This document shows, piece by piece, positions 8,439-16,882 of a DNA stretch of 64,000 bases. The notes under the pieces are model-generated. The model saw only the letters and a list, made by a program, of their open reading frames with translations, ran no database searches and was not told the DNA's origin. The stretch lies in contig NZ_JBHSAP010000015.1 in the NCBI RefSeq assembly GCF_042650125.1, forward strand, positions 372,001-436,000, written 5' to 3'. Position 1 is the stretch's first letter; every line of letters begins with the position of its first letter. The DNA comes from Salinithrix halophila (lineage in GTDB: Bacteria > Bacillota > Bacilli > Thermoactinomycetales > DSM-45169). The position numbers and the translations under genes were made by a program.

Positions 8439-9827
8439 TTATCCTTTGGCGGGGATATGGATCTGAACACGGGTTCCTTTACCTTCCGTACTATCCAGAT
8501 GTAGAGTTCCTCGGTGGAGCTCAACAATTTCCTTGCAGATGGAGAGGCCCAGGCCACTACCGGTTTTTTGGGATTTCCCTTTGTAAAACTTGTCCATGAC
8601 TCGTTTTAACTCATCAGAAGGAATTCCTGTACCATTGTCGGCCACTTCCAGTAGAATGTACCCATCGGTTTTCTTGGTGGAAATATCGATTCTGCCGCCT
8701 GGCGAGGTGAATTTAAAGGCGTTTTCCACCAGGTTGATTAACACTTGTTTGATCCGATGCCGATCCCCGTACATCCACAGGGGTTTTTCGTCGGTTTGAA
8801 TTGTAAGCGTTAGACGCTTGGATTGAATCCGTACGCGATATTGGTGTCCCACTTCCTGTGCCAGTTTGTTAATATCCAGCTTCCCCATTTTCATCTTAAT
8901 TTTTCCGGACTGAAGTTTGGAAAAGTCGAGGAGGTCTTCAACCAAAATCGTTAGTCTCTTTGTTTCTCCTGCTATGATCCCCAGCCCCAGCATCGTTTCT
9001 TTGTAATCGCGGAGGTTTCCGGCCAATAGTGTTTCCACCCAACCTTGGATTGAAGTGAGAGGGGTCCTCAGCTCATGGGAAACGGAAGAGATAAAGGTAT
9101 TTTTCAATTCCTCCGCCCTTTCGATCTCTTCTGCCATCGTATTGAAAGTATCCACCAAGGTACCGATCTCATCCTCATTCCGTTTATCCGCCCGGACGCT
9201 GAAACGTCCTTTGGCCATCTCTAAGGAGGCACTGGTCAGTTCTTCGATGGGATGGACGATGTTGTTTGCCAGCATGATACTGAAAGCAAAAGCAAGTGTC
9301 ACGACAAACAAGCCGATTCCCATAGCGATAAGAGTAATTTGCTCCACGGTCTCATCGATCCGTTTCACTGAGACAGTGTAGCGAAGGACACCGAGGATAC
9401 GTCCGTGGGATTTCAGCGGAGTGGAAACAGCCATCACACTCTCTCCACCGGGTTCACTATTACCCCGCCAGACGCCGGTTTGGCCTTGAAATGCAGATCG
9501 GACGTCCGGGGTATTGACCTGGGTTCCGGGTTCCCAGCCGTATGAGTTTACAAGAACACCCCGGTTCCAACTGATGATTTCAAAAGTAGCCGGATGGCTA
9601 TCGGGACGGCTGTCAAAAATGTATTTGGCTTTTTCCTTCAAAGGGTAGGCGGGGCCATATTTATTAAAATGACTGGCAGCTAAGGTTGCCTGTTGTTTGA
9701 GTGTATCTTCCGCGCTTCCGTAGTAATACTGGCGGAGAGAGAAAGCAAATACGACCTCAAGGATCGTAACAATAAGAAAAATGACAATGCCAAAGTAGAC
9801 GATGATCCGGGTTTTAATGCTTTTCAT
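8439..9827 (-). CDS. Membrane sensor histidine kinase
   Basis: 462 residues. Order: a first membrane helix (about 5-35), an extracytoplasmic sensing region of about 130 residues, a second helix (about 166-190), a HAMP linker, HisKA with phospho-acceptor His251 in SSVSHELRTPLTS, and HATPase_c with N, G1 and G2 boxes (NLVENAFKF, DNGTGIP, GSGLGLSICKEI). It phosphorylates the response regulator encoded just upstream. Its ATG overlaps the end of that gene by 14 bases, so the two are translationally coupled. A frame extending to 9905 lies inside the regulator gene and was not used. The signal sensed is unknown. Confidence 0.93.
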   Translation of the reverse strand: MKSIKTRIIVYFGIVIFLIVTILEVVFAFSLRQYYYGSAEDTLKQQATLAASHFNKYGPAYPLKEKAKYIFDSRPDSHPATFEIISWNRGVLVNSYGWEPGTQVNTPDVRSAFQGQTGVWRGNSEPGGESVMAVSTPLKSHGRILGVLRYTVSVKRIDETVEQITLIAMGIGLFVVTLAFAFSIMLANNIVHPIEELTSASLEMAKGRFSVRADKRNEDEIGTLVDTFNTMAEEIERAEELKNTFISSVSHELRTPLTSIQGWVETLLAGNLRDYKETMLGLGIIAGETKRLTILVEDLLDFSKLQSGKIKMKMGKLDINKLAQEVGHQYRVRIQSKRLTLTIQTDEKPLWMYGDRHRIKQVLINLVENAFKFTSPGGRIDISTKKTDGYILLEVADNGTGIPSDELKRVMDKFYKGKSQKTGSGLGLSICKEIVELHRGTLHLDSTEGKGTRVQIHIPAKG

Positions 9828-10524
9828 CAGCTGTTTGTTGCCTCCACATATAACCATATCCCCAGATGGTTTCGATAAACACGGGGTTGGACGGATTCTT
9901 TTCAATCTTCTTTCGGAGGCGGCGGATATGGATGTCGATAGTTTTTAAATCGCCGATATAATGTTCTCCCCACACACCGTCCAGGATTTCGTCCCGGCTA
10001 ACCGCCGTGTCGGCTCGTTCCATCAAAAAACGGATCATATCGTATTCCTTGGGAGTGACTTCGATTTCCTCGCCGCTTTTAAAGAGCTTTCGTTGATCCA
10101 GAGAAAGGGAGAAGGGTGGTACACTCATCACAGGTTTCGCGATCGACGAGGGAATGGAATTTAACCTGCGTACAAGAGCTTTCACCCGGGACATCAATTC
10201 GGCAGGGCTGAATGGCTTTGCGACATAATCATCGGCTCCACAATCAAACCCTTCCACCTTATCCTTCTCTTGTCCCTTGGCTGTCAGCATAATGATTCCC
10301 ATGCGGGGAGAGTGTTCACGCATGAGTCGGCATACTTCGAAGCCATCCACCCCGGGAAGCATGACATCCAAGATGGAGAGAGCCACATCCGGTTCCCTGC
10401 GGAAACATGCGAGGGCTTCTTCTCCGGTGGTGGCTTCTAGCACATGGAAGTTTTGTCGCTTCAGGTTGACTTTTACAAAACTGCGGATGCTGGGGTCATC
10501 TTCCAAAAGTAAAACTTTGATCAC
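9814..10524 (-). CDS. OmpR/PhoB-family response regulator
   Basis: 236 residues. Receiver domain (1-120) with acidic pair ED(D) at 8-10, phospho-acceptor Asp53 in ILDVMLPG and the conserved Lys in TAKGQ. The C-terminal winged helix carries WGEHYIGDLKTIDIHIRRLR and the family ending IWGYGYMW. The start is GTG 10524 with GGAGG about 10 bases upstream. It lies in one operon between an upstream lipoprotein gene (24-base gap) and the cognate kinase. Targets unknown. Confidence 0.95.
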   Translation of the reverse strand: MIKVLLLEDDPSIRSFVKVNLKRQNFHVLEATTGEEALACFRREPDVALSILDVMLPGVDGFEVCRLMREHSPRMGIIMLTAKGQEKDKVEGFDCGADDYVAKPFSPAELMSRVKALVRRLNSIPSSIAKPVMSVPPFSLSLDQRKLFKSGEEIEVTPKEYDMIRFLMERADTAVSRDEILDGVWGEHYIGDLKTIDIHIRRLRKKIEKNPSNPVFIETIWGYGYMWRQQTADEKH

Positions 10525-10548
10525 CGGTGTTTCCTCCTTCCGGGGTGG

Positions 10549-11913
10549 TCAGAAAGGAACCGTCCGGAATTGTTTGCGAATTTGGGACGGGTTCACAAGT
10601 AATCGATTTAATTCCGGAGATCGCCGTGCATACTTCCGAACTTTGGCGGAAGGGAAGGTAGCCCAGTAAACTCTTTTCTTCCCGACATGGAGAAGTACAG
10701 AGCGATTGTGGGGGTTGAGCTGATCTTTTTTCTTGTCCCAGTCCTTTCTGGGGCAATCATGAATCGTTAACAGAGGAAACTCCCGCTTTGTGGGAGTTTT
10801 TTTGGGATAAAAAGAGATCCTTCTTTCTGTATCGCGGTGTAGTTTCCGGACGGTCACTTTGTGTAACCAGTCCTGTGGAAAATCGAACTGGTATTCGGAT
10901 TTGTAGTCCAGGTAGTTCTGATAGACCATATCAAGCCCATCTTTTCCGTCCCACTGGTACCAGGAGGTGATCCACGGGATCTCAGCTAACCGTAAGTCTT
11001 CCGTTTTCGGCGGTGTTTTTTGAAGGGCGATTTCAATAATGCCGTCCCCATTGACATCTTCGCTTGGGACAATGTTTAATGTTTGAATGCCGGGTTTTTT
11101 TCCGTTTTTACCGGCAAAAACGCTTTTCAATCGCCCCCGATCCATGATCAACAGTTCTGTATAAGGCGTGTAATCCCCGATTCCAGTGACAAAAATACCT
11201 GTTTTTCCCTTGGCGGCCAGGCCCGTCAGAATCTGTTCATAACCGTTGGTCGATCCATACAAACGGAGAGAATCCGTTTGTTTCAGCTTCCGGTTTTGTA
11301 AGGTATAAAGGTAGGCCCGTGACTGGAGTCGTTCATGGTTATGAACAAAAAGAACCAACTCGCACTTTCGGTCCTGGTCCAGGTCTGCAACAGCCAGATC
11401 GGTGTATTCAGATTTAACCAGCTCATGCAGCTTCCCATCTGTAAGGCTAAGAACCGCCATCATTTTAATGCCATCTGACTTTGGTGTTCCCCAACCGATG
11501 ATGATTTCAGGGATTCGATCTCCATTCATATCTTTGAATGTAGCGTAGTCGAACGTGGTACCTCCATTGGCTTCATATTTTGCGACGGGAACCCACCCGG
11601 AAGGTTTTCTCTTTTTCAATAGGAGGGCTCCGATCAGGATCCGGCTTTTGTCTGTATAGAAGGCGACCACTTCTTTTTCTCCGTCTTCATCCAAATCAAC
11701 TTTCCGGATGGCACCAGCTCTTGCGGGTCGGGAAGGGAGAGCCAACTGGGTTCCTGAAGGTAAGTTTCGGGTGACGGCCTTTTGCACGTCAACTTGACCC
11801 GATTCGATCTGAGGCGGCTGCATCAGTTTTTCAGGGGCTGAGAAACCATCGCATCCCGTCAATATTAATGCAATGGTGATCAGCAGGGGAGTTTTCCCCC
11901 TTGAACCTTTCAT
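10549..11913 (-). CDS. Lipoprotein with FG-GAP/VCBS-like repeats, first gene of a two-component operon
   Basis: 454 residues with a lipoprotein signal (LILTGC, Cys21), so anchored on the outer face of the membrane. Several Asp-rich repeats are visible: DLDEDGEKEVV, DMNGDRIPEIIIGWG, DLDQDRKCELVLF and DVNGDGIIEIAL. These resemble calcium-binding FG-GAP/VCBS blades of a beta-propeller. The start at 11913 has GGAGG eight bases upstream. It precedes the regulator and kinase genes in the same orientation, so it may act as an accessory sensor or as a target of the system. That role is inference; no named family was recognised. Confidence 0.75.
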   Translation of the reverse strand: MKGSRGKTPLLITIALILTGCDGFSAPEKLMQPPQIESGQVDVQKAVTRNLPSGTQLALPSRPARAGAIRKVDLDEDGEKEVVAFYTDKSRILIGALLLKKRKPSGWVPVAKYEANGGTTFDYATFKDMNGDRIPEIIIGWGTPKSDGIKMMAVLSLTDGKLHELVKSEYTDLAVADLDQDRKCELVLFVHNHERLQSRAYLYTLQNRKLKQTDSLRLYGSTNGYEQILTGLAAKGKTGIFVTGIGDYTPYTELLIMDRGRLKSVFAGKNGKKPGIQTLNIVPSEDVNGDGIIEIALQKTPPKTEDLRLAEIPWITSWYQWDGKDGLDMVYQNYLDYKSEYQFDFPQDWLHKVTVRKLHRDTERRISFYPKKTPTKREFPLLTIHDCPRKDWDKKKDQLNPHNRSVLLHVGKKRVYWATFPSAKVRKYARRSPELNRLLVNPSQIRKQFRTVPF

Positions 11914-12373
11914 GTTTGGTTCCTCCATGGCAAAGGTCGTCCGGATAATTCCGGCCTAGTGAAACCCGATAATTCCGAAAAATGGGATTGGAAGGGTAAC
12001 ATCGGCTTGTAATATTGTAACATTTCCAGTCTCTTGTGAAAGTGGAATCATGCCTGATGATCAAAATAATAACAATATTTCATGATATTCAACGGTTATC
12101 CTCTTCCTTTACAGAGATGACATCGACAGGTGAAGTGCCGGGGTATCAGGTATATGCACGGGATGGGTAAATATGGGTAAGTGTGAATTTAACGGATTGA
12201 ACCTTAAAAAAATGTAAGGTTGAGTAAATGCACAGTAATGGTAAGAGGTTGGTATGTTCCTGTATAATGAATGCATAGCAGATTGAAATAGACAAACGGT
12301 TACCTGGACGGTCCTCGAAACACCCAAATGGTTTATATCACCTTGCCAGCGGTTACAAACCGGGAAGGGGGAG
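11914..12373. other. Intergenic region, no gene seen
   Basis: About 460 bases between divergent transcription units. It is A/T-richer than its surroundings and must hold the promoters of the lipoprotein/two-component operon (left) and of the SgrR-type gene (right). I see no clear operator or RNA gene. The short frames here lack ribosome binding sites. Confidence 0.5.
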
Positions 12374-12478
12374 ATGAAAACATGGAGTCCTTTGCATTGC
12401 AAAAGATGGTCCACTCCTAACCTGGTCTTAAACGGTGGCTACTTTTTTAAACGTGTGAAAATCTTATCAGTGGGGTGA
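12374..12478 (+). CDS. Possible 34-residue upstream ORF coupled to the SgrR-type gene
   Basis: ATG at 12374 is preceded by the purine run GGGAAGGGGGAG (spacing short). It encodes 34 residues with a basic character (K/R at 2, 10, 11, 26, 27, 29) and a small hydrophobic stretch. Its TGA shares one base with the ATG at 12478 (TGATG), the usual form of translational coupling. Within it a second start (ATG 12382) would give a 12-residue peptide. It could be a leader peptide or chance; no homologue is recognised. Confidence 0.35.
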   Translation: MKTWSPLHCKRWSTPNLVLNGGYFFKRVKILSVG

Positions 12479-12993
12479 TGACTGTGAAAACCTTGGAATA
12501 CTATATCGAACTGCGGTTGATATATAAAGAGATTGGGGAAGACCAAACCTTTTTCATTGATTTAACCGAGTTATCGGAAACTTTATATTGTTCCCCGCGT
12601 CATGTGAAACGATTGATGAAAAACATGGAAAATGAAGAGCTGATTGTTTGGAAGCCGGGACGGGGACGGGGGAAGCGGTCGCAACTTCAATTCAAACGTT
12701 CCCTTGAAGAAGTTCTGCCTCCTTTTATTGAATATATGATACAACAGGGAAGGTTAAAAGAAGCAACACGTTTGATTAAACGTGACGGTATCCCATCGAA
12801 AGTAAGGGAGTCTAGCTTCCATTCCCTTCTCAATGAATTAAGTATTCCTGCCATCTCGATGGAGGAGGATGAGTTAAAGCGGTTGAGAACCCTTTTCCAG
12901 AAACAATCCCCCACCTTTGCTCCGGCGATTGTCTCCACTCCCACCGGAAGATGGTTTTCCGTCAAAGGAGTGAACACAAACAGCCAAAAATAA
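12478..12993 (+). CDS. Stand-alone SgrR-type DNA-binding protein
   Basis: 171 residues. Residues 1-75 match the N-terminal winged-helix of SgrR (SgrR_N): an IDLTELSETLYCSPRHVKRL helix-turn-helix followed by the wing GRGRGKRSQLQF. In SgrR and its Bacillota relatives this domain is fused to a family 5 solute-binding domain of over 400 residues; here that domain is absent and a helical tail of about 95 residues replaces it. A DNA-binding role is likely; the effector is unknown. An alternative start is GTG 12484, which has GGGGTG at ideal spacing. Confidence 0.75.
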   Translation: MTVKTLEYYIELRLIYKEIGEDQTFFIDLTELSETLYCSPRHVKRLMKNMENEELIVWKPGRGRGKRSQLQFKRSLEEVLPPFIEYMIQQGRLKEATRLIKRDGIPSKVRESSFHSLLNELSIPAISMEEDELKRLRTLFQKQSPTFAPAIVSTPTGRWFSVKGVNTNSQK

Positions 12994-13119
12994 AGAGAAG
13001 GTCTGCACGAGAGTGGTCCTGTTTCTCTTTGCTCTGGTCCCTAACTGGTAGTATAATACGGACATGACCAGCCGTTATATTGAGAAATGGTCCACTCCAT
13101 AACCAAGGAGACGTTCGCC

Positions 13120-14565
13120 ATGGAAGGCAAGAGATTGGCCGGTAGATATGACATCCTCCAGCGTGCGGGCGGCGGCGGCATGGCTGTCGTGTACAAAGCG
13201 AAAGATTTGCTATTGGACCGTCTTGTCGCCGTCAAAGTAATGAATGAGGCACTCACGCACGATGACGGATTTATCCGTCGGTTCATGCGAGAGGTGAAAG
13301 CCTCAGCCACCCTGTCCCATCCGAATGTAGTCAATGTATTCGATGTCAACCGGGAAGGTTCGCTTTACTACATGACCATGGAATATGTAGAGGGACCGAC
13401 CCTTCATGAAGTAATTGCTAAACAGTCTCCGCTTTCCCTTGAAGATTCTGTTTCTATCGTTTCTCAAATCTGTGATGGTCTTACCCATGCCCATGAGCAC
13501 GGCATTGTTCATCGGGACATCAAGCCGCATAATATCATGTGCGCTCCGAACGGGAGAGTAAAGATTACCGACTTTGGTATTTCTGTTCTCCTTGGCAACC
13601 CTGGGATTACCCAGACTGGTATGGTCATGGGTTCAGTCCAGTACTTTTCACCGGAACAAGCAACAGGGCATCCCGTCGGATACTCTTCCGATCTTTATTC
13701 TTTGGGTGTTGTCCTCTATCAAATGGTGACGGGCCAAGTGCCATTTGAAGGGGATAGTGTGGTTTCCATTTCGTTAAAGCACGTGCAGGAACAGGCTCGC
13801 GATCCGCGGGAGATCAATCCGGCTATTCCAGACAGCTTGTGCCGTGTCATCTACAAAGCGTTGGAAAAGGACCCGAGCAAGCGGTTTCAAACAGCCAACG
13901 AGATGAAAGTAGAACTTAGACAAGCGCTTTCTCCGAGTGAATCCTCCCCTCATCATCCTATACCCGAAAATCATAACGGTTTACCCAGGAAAAGGAAACG
14001 CAATAAAAGGCCAAAAAAGGGAAAGCTCCTAATGGGTTTGGTTGGGGCCGCCTTCATAGCGGCGGCTATATTCGGTTGGACGGCTTTGGAAAAAGGCAAC
14101 CCAATCACAGGGAAGCAAGAACGTCAAGTAGAAGAGAAGAAAGCCACCCAAGAGGACAAAGAAAAGAATAAGCTGCCTGGCCACCATCCTTGGTGGAAAG
14201 AAATTCCACGCGAGCCTCAAGACAACCGCAGCTTCCGTGCTTTTAAGGTAAGAGGCAAGTCCAATTCCGGGAACTATTTTATACAGGTACAGGTCGGAGA
14301 TATACCCGACAAGCAATTTTATTATGATATATATGTCGTGGATCGGTTTAGTTCACGGTTAATCCTCAAGGGAAGAAGCAAGATGATCAACAGGAAGCCG
14401 GGGTTGTTGTATACGCCCGTTGAGTGGGTCGAAGAGATTCCAAAACCGTTGCTCCCAGACGAAGGGTTGGTGAAAATAGAACTCTATCGTTTGCGGGGAG
14501 GGGAAAAAATCGACGCTACAGACAATTTGTTGGAAATGCGGGGGAAACCTCCGAAGAACCGTTAG
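13120..14565 (+). CDS. Membrane Ser/Thr protein kinase (PrkC-like) without PASTA repeats
   Basis: 481 residues. A Hanks-type kinase domain fills residues 1-270, with a GGGGMAVVYKA nucleotide loop, Lys39 (VAVK), catalytic HRDIKPHN with Asp133, DFG at 151-153 and SPEQ. A basic juxtamembrane stretch (KRKRNKRPKKGK) precedes one membrane helix (303-322). The outside domain of about 150 residues has no PASTA repeats, unlike PrkC/PknB. Its main segment (RAFKVRGKSNSGNYFIQVQV onward) looks like a beta-rich domain I do not recognise. No phosphatase gene adjoins. Start 13120 with AAGGAG; a frame from 13087 lacks one. Confidence 0.9.
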   Translation: MEGKRLAGRYDILQRAGGGGMAVVYKAKDLLLDRLVAVKVMNEALTHDDGFIRRFMREVKASATLSHPNVVNVFDVNREGSLYYMTMEYVEGPTLHEVIAKQSPLSLEDSVSIVSQICDGLTHAHEHGIVHRDIKPHNIMCAPNGRVKITDFGISVLLGNPGITQTGMVMGSVQYFSPEQATGHPVGYSSDLYSLGVVLYQMVTGQVPFEGDSVVSISLKHVQEQARDPREINPAIPDSLCRVIYKALEKDPSKRFQTANEMKVELRQALSPSESSPHHPIPENHNGLPRKRKRNKRPKKGKLLMGLVGAAFIAAAIFGWTALEKGNPITGKQERQVEEKKATQEDKEKNKLPGHHPWWKEIPREPQDNRSFRAFKVRGKSNSGNYFIQVQVGDIPDKQFYYDIYVVDRFSSRLILKGRSKMINRKPGLLYTPVEWVEEIPKPLLPDEGLVKIELYRLRGGEKIDATDNLLEMRGKPPKNR

Positions 14566-14593
14566 TCACGATATCAATGGATGGATCAGTCAT

Positions 14594-14618
14594 AGGCCTG
14601 AAACGGGCCTTTTTTTTG
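14594..14618 (+). terminator. Terminator after the kinase gene
   Basis: Short stem AGGCC/GGCCT with loop TGAAACG, followed by a run of T residues. Confidence 0.7.
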
Positions 14619-14767
14619 GTGGTCATGGGATGCTTCCCAGTTCTCTTGTCCCTGGGGGAAAAGGGGACAGGGAGGCATTCGATTCGCACTTTTTGCCCAT
14701 CCCGGATCCCTTATAATAATGATTAAAAGGGAATGATCATCAGCCTTTTGAAAAGGAGAGGGATGGC

Positions 14768-14923
14768 ATGAGTATTGACGCGATTAAACAACTCGAGGAA
14801 TTGAAGAAATGGGAAGAAGAAATCAAGGGTCGCTCGACGGATCGTGATAAGGATCGTTTTTTGGGTCGATTGAAGAAAAAGGTGAAACATACCATCGGAT
14901 ATGAGAGCCGGAATCAGGGATGA
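14768..14923 (+). CDS. Small charged protein, 51 residues
   Basis: ATG 14768 is preceded by AAGGAGAGGG. The product is highly charged and helical (IKQLEELKKWEEEIKGRS, then KDRFLGRLKKKVKHTIGY) with heptad-like spacing, so it may form a short coiled coil. The frame is complete with a good ribosome binding site and lies alone between two terminators. No family recognised. Confidence 0.6.
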   Translation: MSIDAIKQLEELKKWEEEIKGRSTDRDKDRFLGRLKKKVKHTIGYESRNQG

Positions 14924-15120
14924 AAAAATGTACGGTGTCTTTGTCCATCATCATAGCACTATTCCTTTTGTATCGCCTTTCCTGCAATCGAACGATACGC
15001 ATTTAACTGAAACCCTTGGTTTTCCGGGGGTTTCTACGTGTTGTCACCAGGATGGATCGCTATGGGTGCTTCAGGATCATCGACCGTCTACCTGAATTTT
15101 CTTACATAGGCTTAAGGATA

Positions 15121-15149
15121 TTGACATCCTCTTCTTAAGAGGCTATACT
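15121..15149 (+). promoter_or_regulatory. Strong sigma-A promoter of tRNA-Ala
   Basis: Consensus -35 TTGACA (15121-15126) and -10 TATACT (15144-15149) are 17 bases apart, just upstream of the tRNA. The spacer holds the inverted repeat CCTCTT-CTT-AAGAGG (15128-15142). Confidence 0.85.
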
Positions 15150-15173
15150 CTTATTTGTTCGCATCCAATCCAT

Positions 15174-15249
15174 GGGGCATTAGCTCAGCTGGGAGAGCGC
15201 TACACTGGCAGTGTAGAGGTCAGCGGTTCGAGCCCGCTATGCTCCACCA
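15174..15249 (+). tRNA. tRNA-Ala (anticodon GGC)
   Basis: A 76-base cloverleaf. The acceptor stem GGGGCAT pairs with ATGCTCC (one G-T), the D arm contains AGCTCAGCTGGGAGAGC, and the anticodon stem CTACA/TGTAG holds loop CTGGCAG with anticodon GGC. The T arm contains GGTTCGAGCC, and the 3' CCA is encoded. It reads GCC and probably GCU alanine codons. Confidence 0.97.
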
Positions 15250-15294
15250 AGGAACCCGTCACATGAGGTGGCGGCTTTTTGTTGTAGGAGAGGG

Positions 15295-15328
15295 AAAAAT
15301 CCATGGCATAGATTGCCATGGATTTTTT
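15295..15328. terminator. Bidirectional terminator
   Basis: Stem AAAAATCCATGGCA with its complement, T-run on both strands, between the tRNA and the convergent EcsC gene. Confidence 0.85.
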
Positions 15329-15454
15329 GTTGACGCTCCGCCTTTTTTCGCCAGTTGTCGGGAAGAGGATTTCCTTGTATCATTTGAAGTCGGCGAGACA
15401 TCACTCAACTTCGATAGCGCTTTGCCGGAATGATGATGGCTTTCCCTTTTACGA

Positions 15455-16321
15455 TCAGGATAGGGTGCTCTCCCTTATCGCTTGCAACCGGTCCAACACG
15501 CGCCGCTTCTTGTATAGCATTTGGGCGGTTTCTGAGACTTCTTCCACAGTGGATTTGTTAATCCAGGCACCGAAGAGAATACCTGCGATAGGGATAAGTT
15601 GGAAGAGCTTCTTCCAGCCAAAGTTATCCCGGTAAGTGGCGATTACTTCGCGCCAACCTTGAATTTGGGAGAGCGTTTCCCGTTCGGGGCTACCTTCGTG
15701 GAAGACGGACAGGCTTTTCAGGATCGATTGTTTGCCCACATAGTCCGAGGAAGCAAACTGGAGGCATTGAACGATGAAGATCCGTTCTTTTTTTTCCCGG
15801 GGATCATACCCGTAGGCCAAGGCCATCTCCTGGGCCGCCTTAAGGGACAGACCGAGCAGGAAAGGGATGTCGATAGCCAGGGTGAAGATTCCTCCGACCC
15901 CCGTGGTTGCCCCTTGTAAGGTGGCCAGTTGGACACGGGCTTGTTTTAGTTTGTCGGAAGTTTGGTTCATGGCGGAGAGGGGTACGAGCTCAGACACATC
16001 CTCCAGGCGGAGGGAGGTGGGAGAGATCTTCGCTTCCGTAGACAGATGATTCAGGACTGTGTCGTCGTTAATTAGGTATTGACCACCTGTCTGAATATAG
16101 CTGCCCAGTTCATCCAATGCTTGTCCAATCCATTCATGCACCTTGCGGGGAGTCACCCTGTCTAGTAGGGCGAAGGGGATACGCCCGATCTTTTCCCAAA
16201 ACCAGAGATCCCTCTGATCTTTTTCCCAGCGGGCGATCACCTCCAGTTCGTATTCCAGCCGTTCTTCACTCTCATGATGTACATTCAGAGTAATCACCTC
16301 GTCATGTTTATTCTGTCCCAC
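15455..16321 (-). CDS. EcsC family protein
   Basis: 288 residues resembling the EcsC family, whose founder is encoded with the EcsAB transporter of Bacillus subtilis. Family features: an N-terminal helical part (EVIARWEKDQRDLWFWEKIG), then a Gly-rich amphipathic middle (GATTGVGGIFTLAIDIPFLL) and a C-terminal hydrophobic helix (LIPIAGILFGAWINKS). It may associate with membranes. The start GTG 16321 lacks a clear ribosome binding site; a nearby GAGGTG followed six bases later by CTG suggests a start about 11 codons inside. Molecular function unknown. Confidence 0.8.
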   Translation of the reverse strand: MGQNKHDEVITLNVHHESEERLEYELEVIARWEKDQRDLWFWEKIGRIPFALLDRVTPRKVHEWIGQALDELGSYIQTGGQYLINDDTVLNHLSTEAKISPTSLRLEDVSELVPLSAMNQTSDKLKQARVQLATLQGATTGVGGIFTLAIDIPFLLGLSLKAAQEMALAYGYDPREKKERIFIVQCLQFASSDYVGKQSILKSLSVFHEGSPERETLSQIQGWREVIATYRDNFGWKKLFQLIPIAGILFGAWINKSTVEEVSETAQMLYKKRRVLDRLQAIRESTLS

Positions 16322-16413
16322 TTGTACAGGTTCCTGCTGAAAAAAGATCGAAAACCGATCCTTGTGTCTTTTTCAGGGGATACGGGTAAAGAGGGAGTAA
16401 GGAGGGTCACGAT

Positions 16414-16860
16414 ATGTCAGAAATGGAAGCCCGTATGATGTGGAACAAAGCGCTCGTATATATGAGAGAAGAGCTCTCCCATCCGGCTTTTAAGCAGTGG
16501 TTCGAAGGTACCCAGGCTCTAAAGATGGAAGAGGGTCGTCTCTTCGTTTTGGTACAGGACCGTTTGAGGCGAGACTGGCTGGAGTCGCGGTATGCTGAAC
16601 AAGTGGAACAGGCGCTCTTGGCAGTTGCCGGTCGAATGGTTCAGGTGGTGTTTGTGGATGCCAAAGCTAAAACGGATGCGGAAATGATGAAACTTGCCGT
16701 GGGAGAACATATTATCAGTCAGATGAAAGAGGAAGACTGCATGGATGATTATGCTACGGAGGCCTATTTTTTGATCAAACGGCAACCGCCTCCTATTCAA
16801 AAACAACTCCTTGCTAAAATCGAAAACGAGCTTAAAGAGCTCTTTTCTCGACCCGGGTGA
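16414..16860 (+). CDS. Orphan DnaA domain I (DnaA_N-like) protein
   Basis: 148 residues. Residues 5-85 closely follow domain I of DnaA: MMWNKALVYMREELSHPAFK, then WFEGTQALKMEEG and RRDWLESRYAEQVEQAL, compared with ARDWLESRYLHLI in Bacillus DnaA (recalled). The AAA+ and DNA-binding domains are absent. A helical acidic/basic tail of 60 residues follows. Domain I of DnaA mediates self-interaction and binding of helicase and regulators, so this protein could compete for those contacts; that is inference. ATG 16414 follows AGGAGGG at eight bases. It stands alone with its own terminator. Confidence 0.8.
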   Translation: MSEMEARMMWNKALVYMREELSHPAFKQWFEGTQALKMEEGRLFVLVQDRLRRDWLESRYAEQVEQALLAVAGRMVQVVFVDAKAKTDAEMMKLAVGEHIISQMKEEDCMDDYATEAYFLIKRQPPPIQKQLLAKIENELKELFSRPG

Positions 16861-16872
16861 CGGGTCTTATTT
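16850..16872 (+). terminator. Terminator after the DnaA_N-like gene
   Basis: GACCCG/CGGGTC stem overlapping the stop codon, followed by TTATTTTTTT. Confidence 0.75.
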
Positions 16873-16882
16873 TTTTACTGCC

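Noticed and set aside
14901..15095. 64-codon frame between the small charged protein and tRNA-Ala
   Set aside because: Overlaps the previous gene, lacks a binding site and has no family features.
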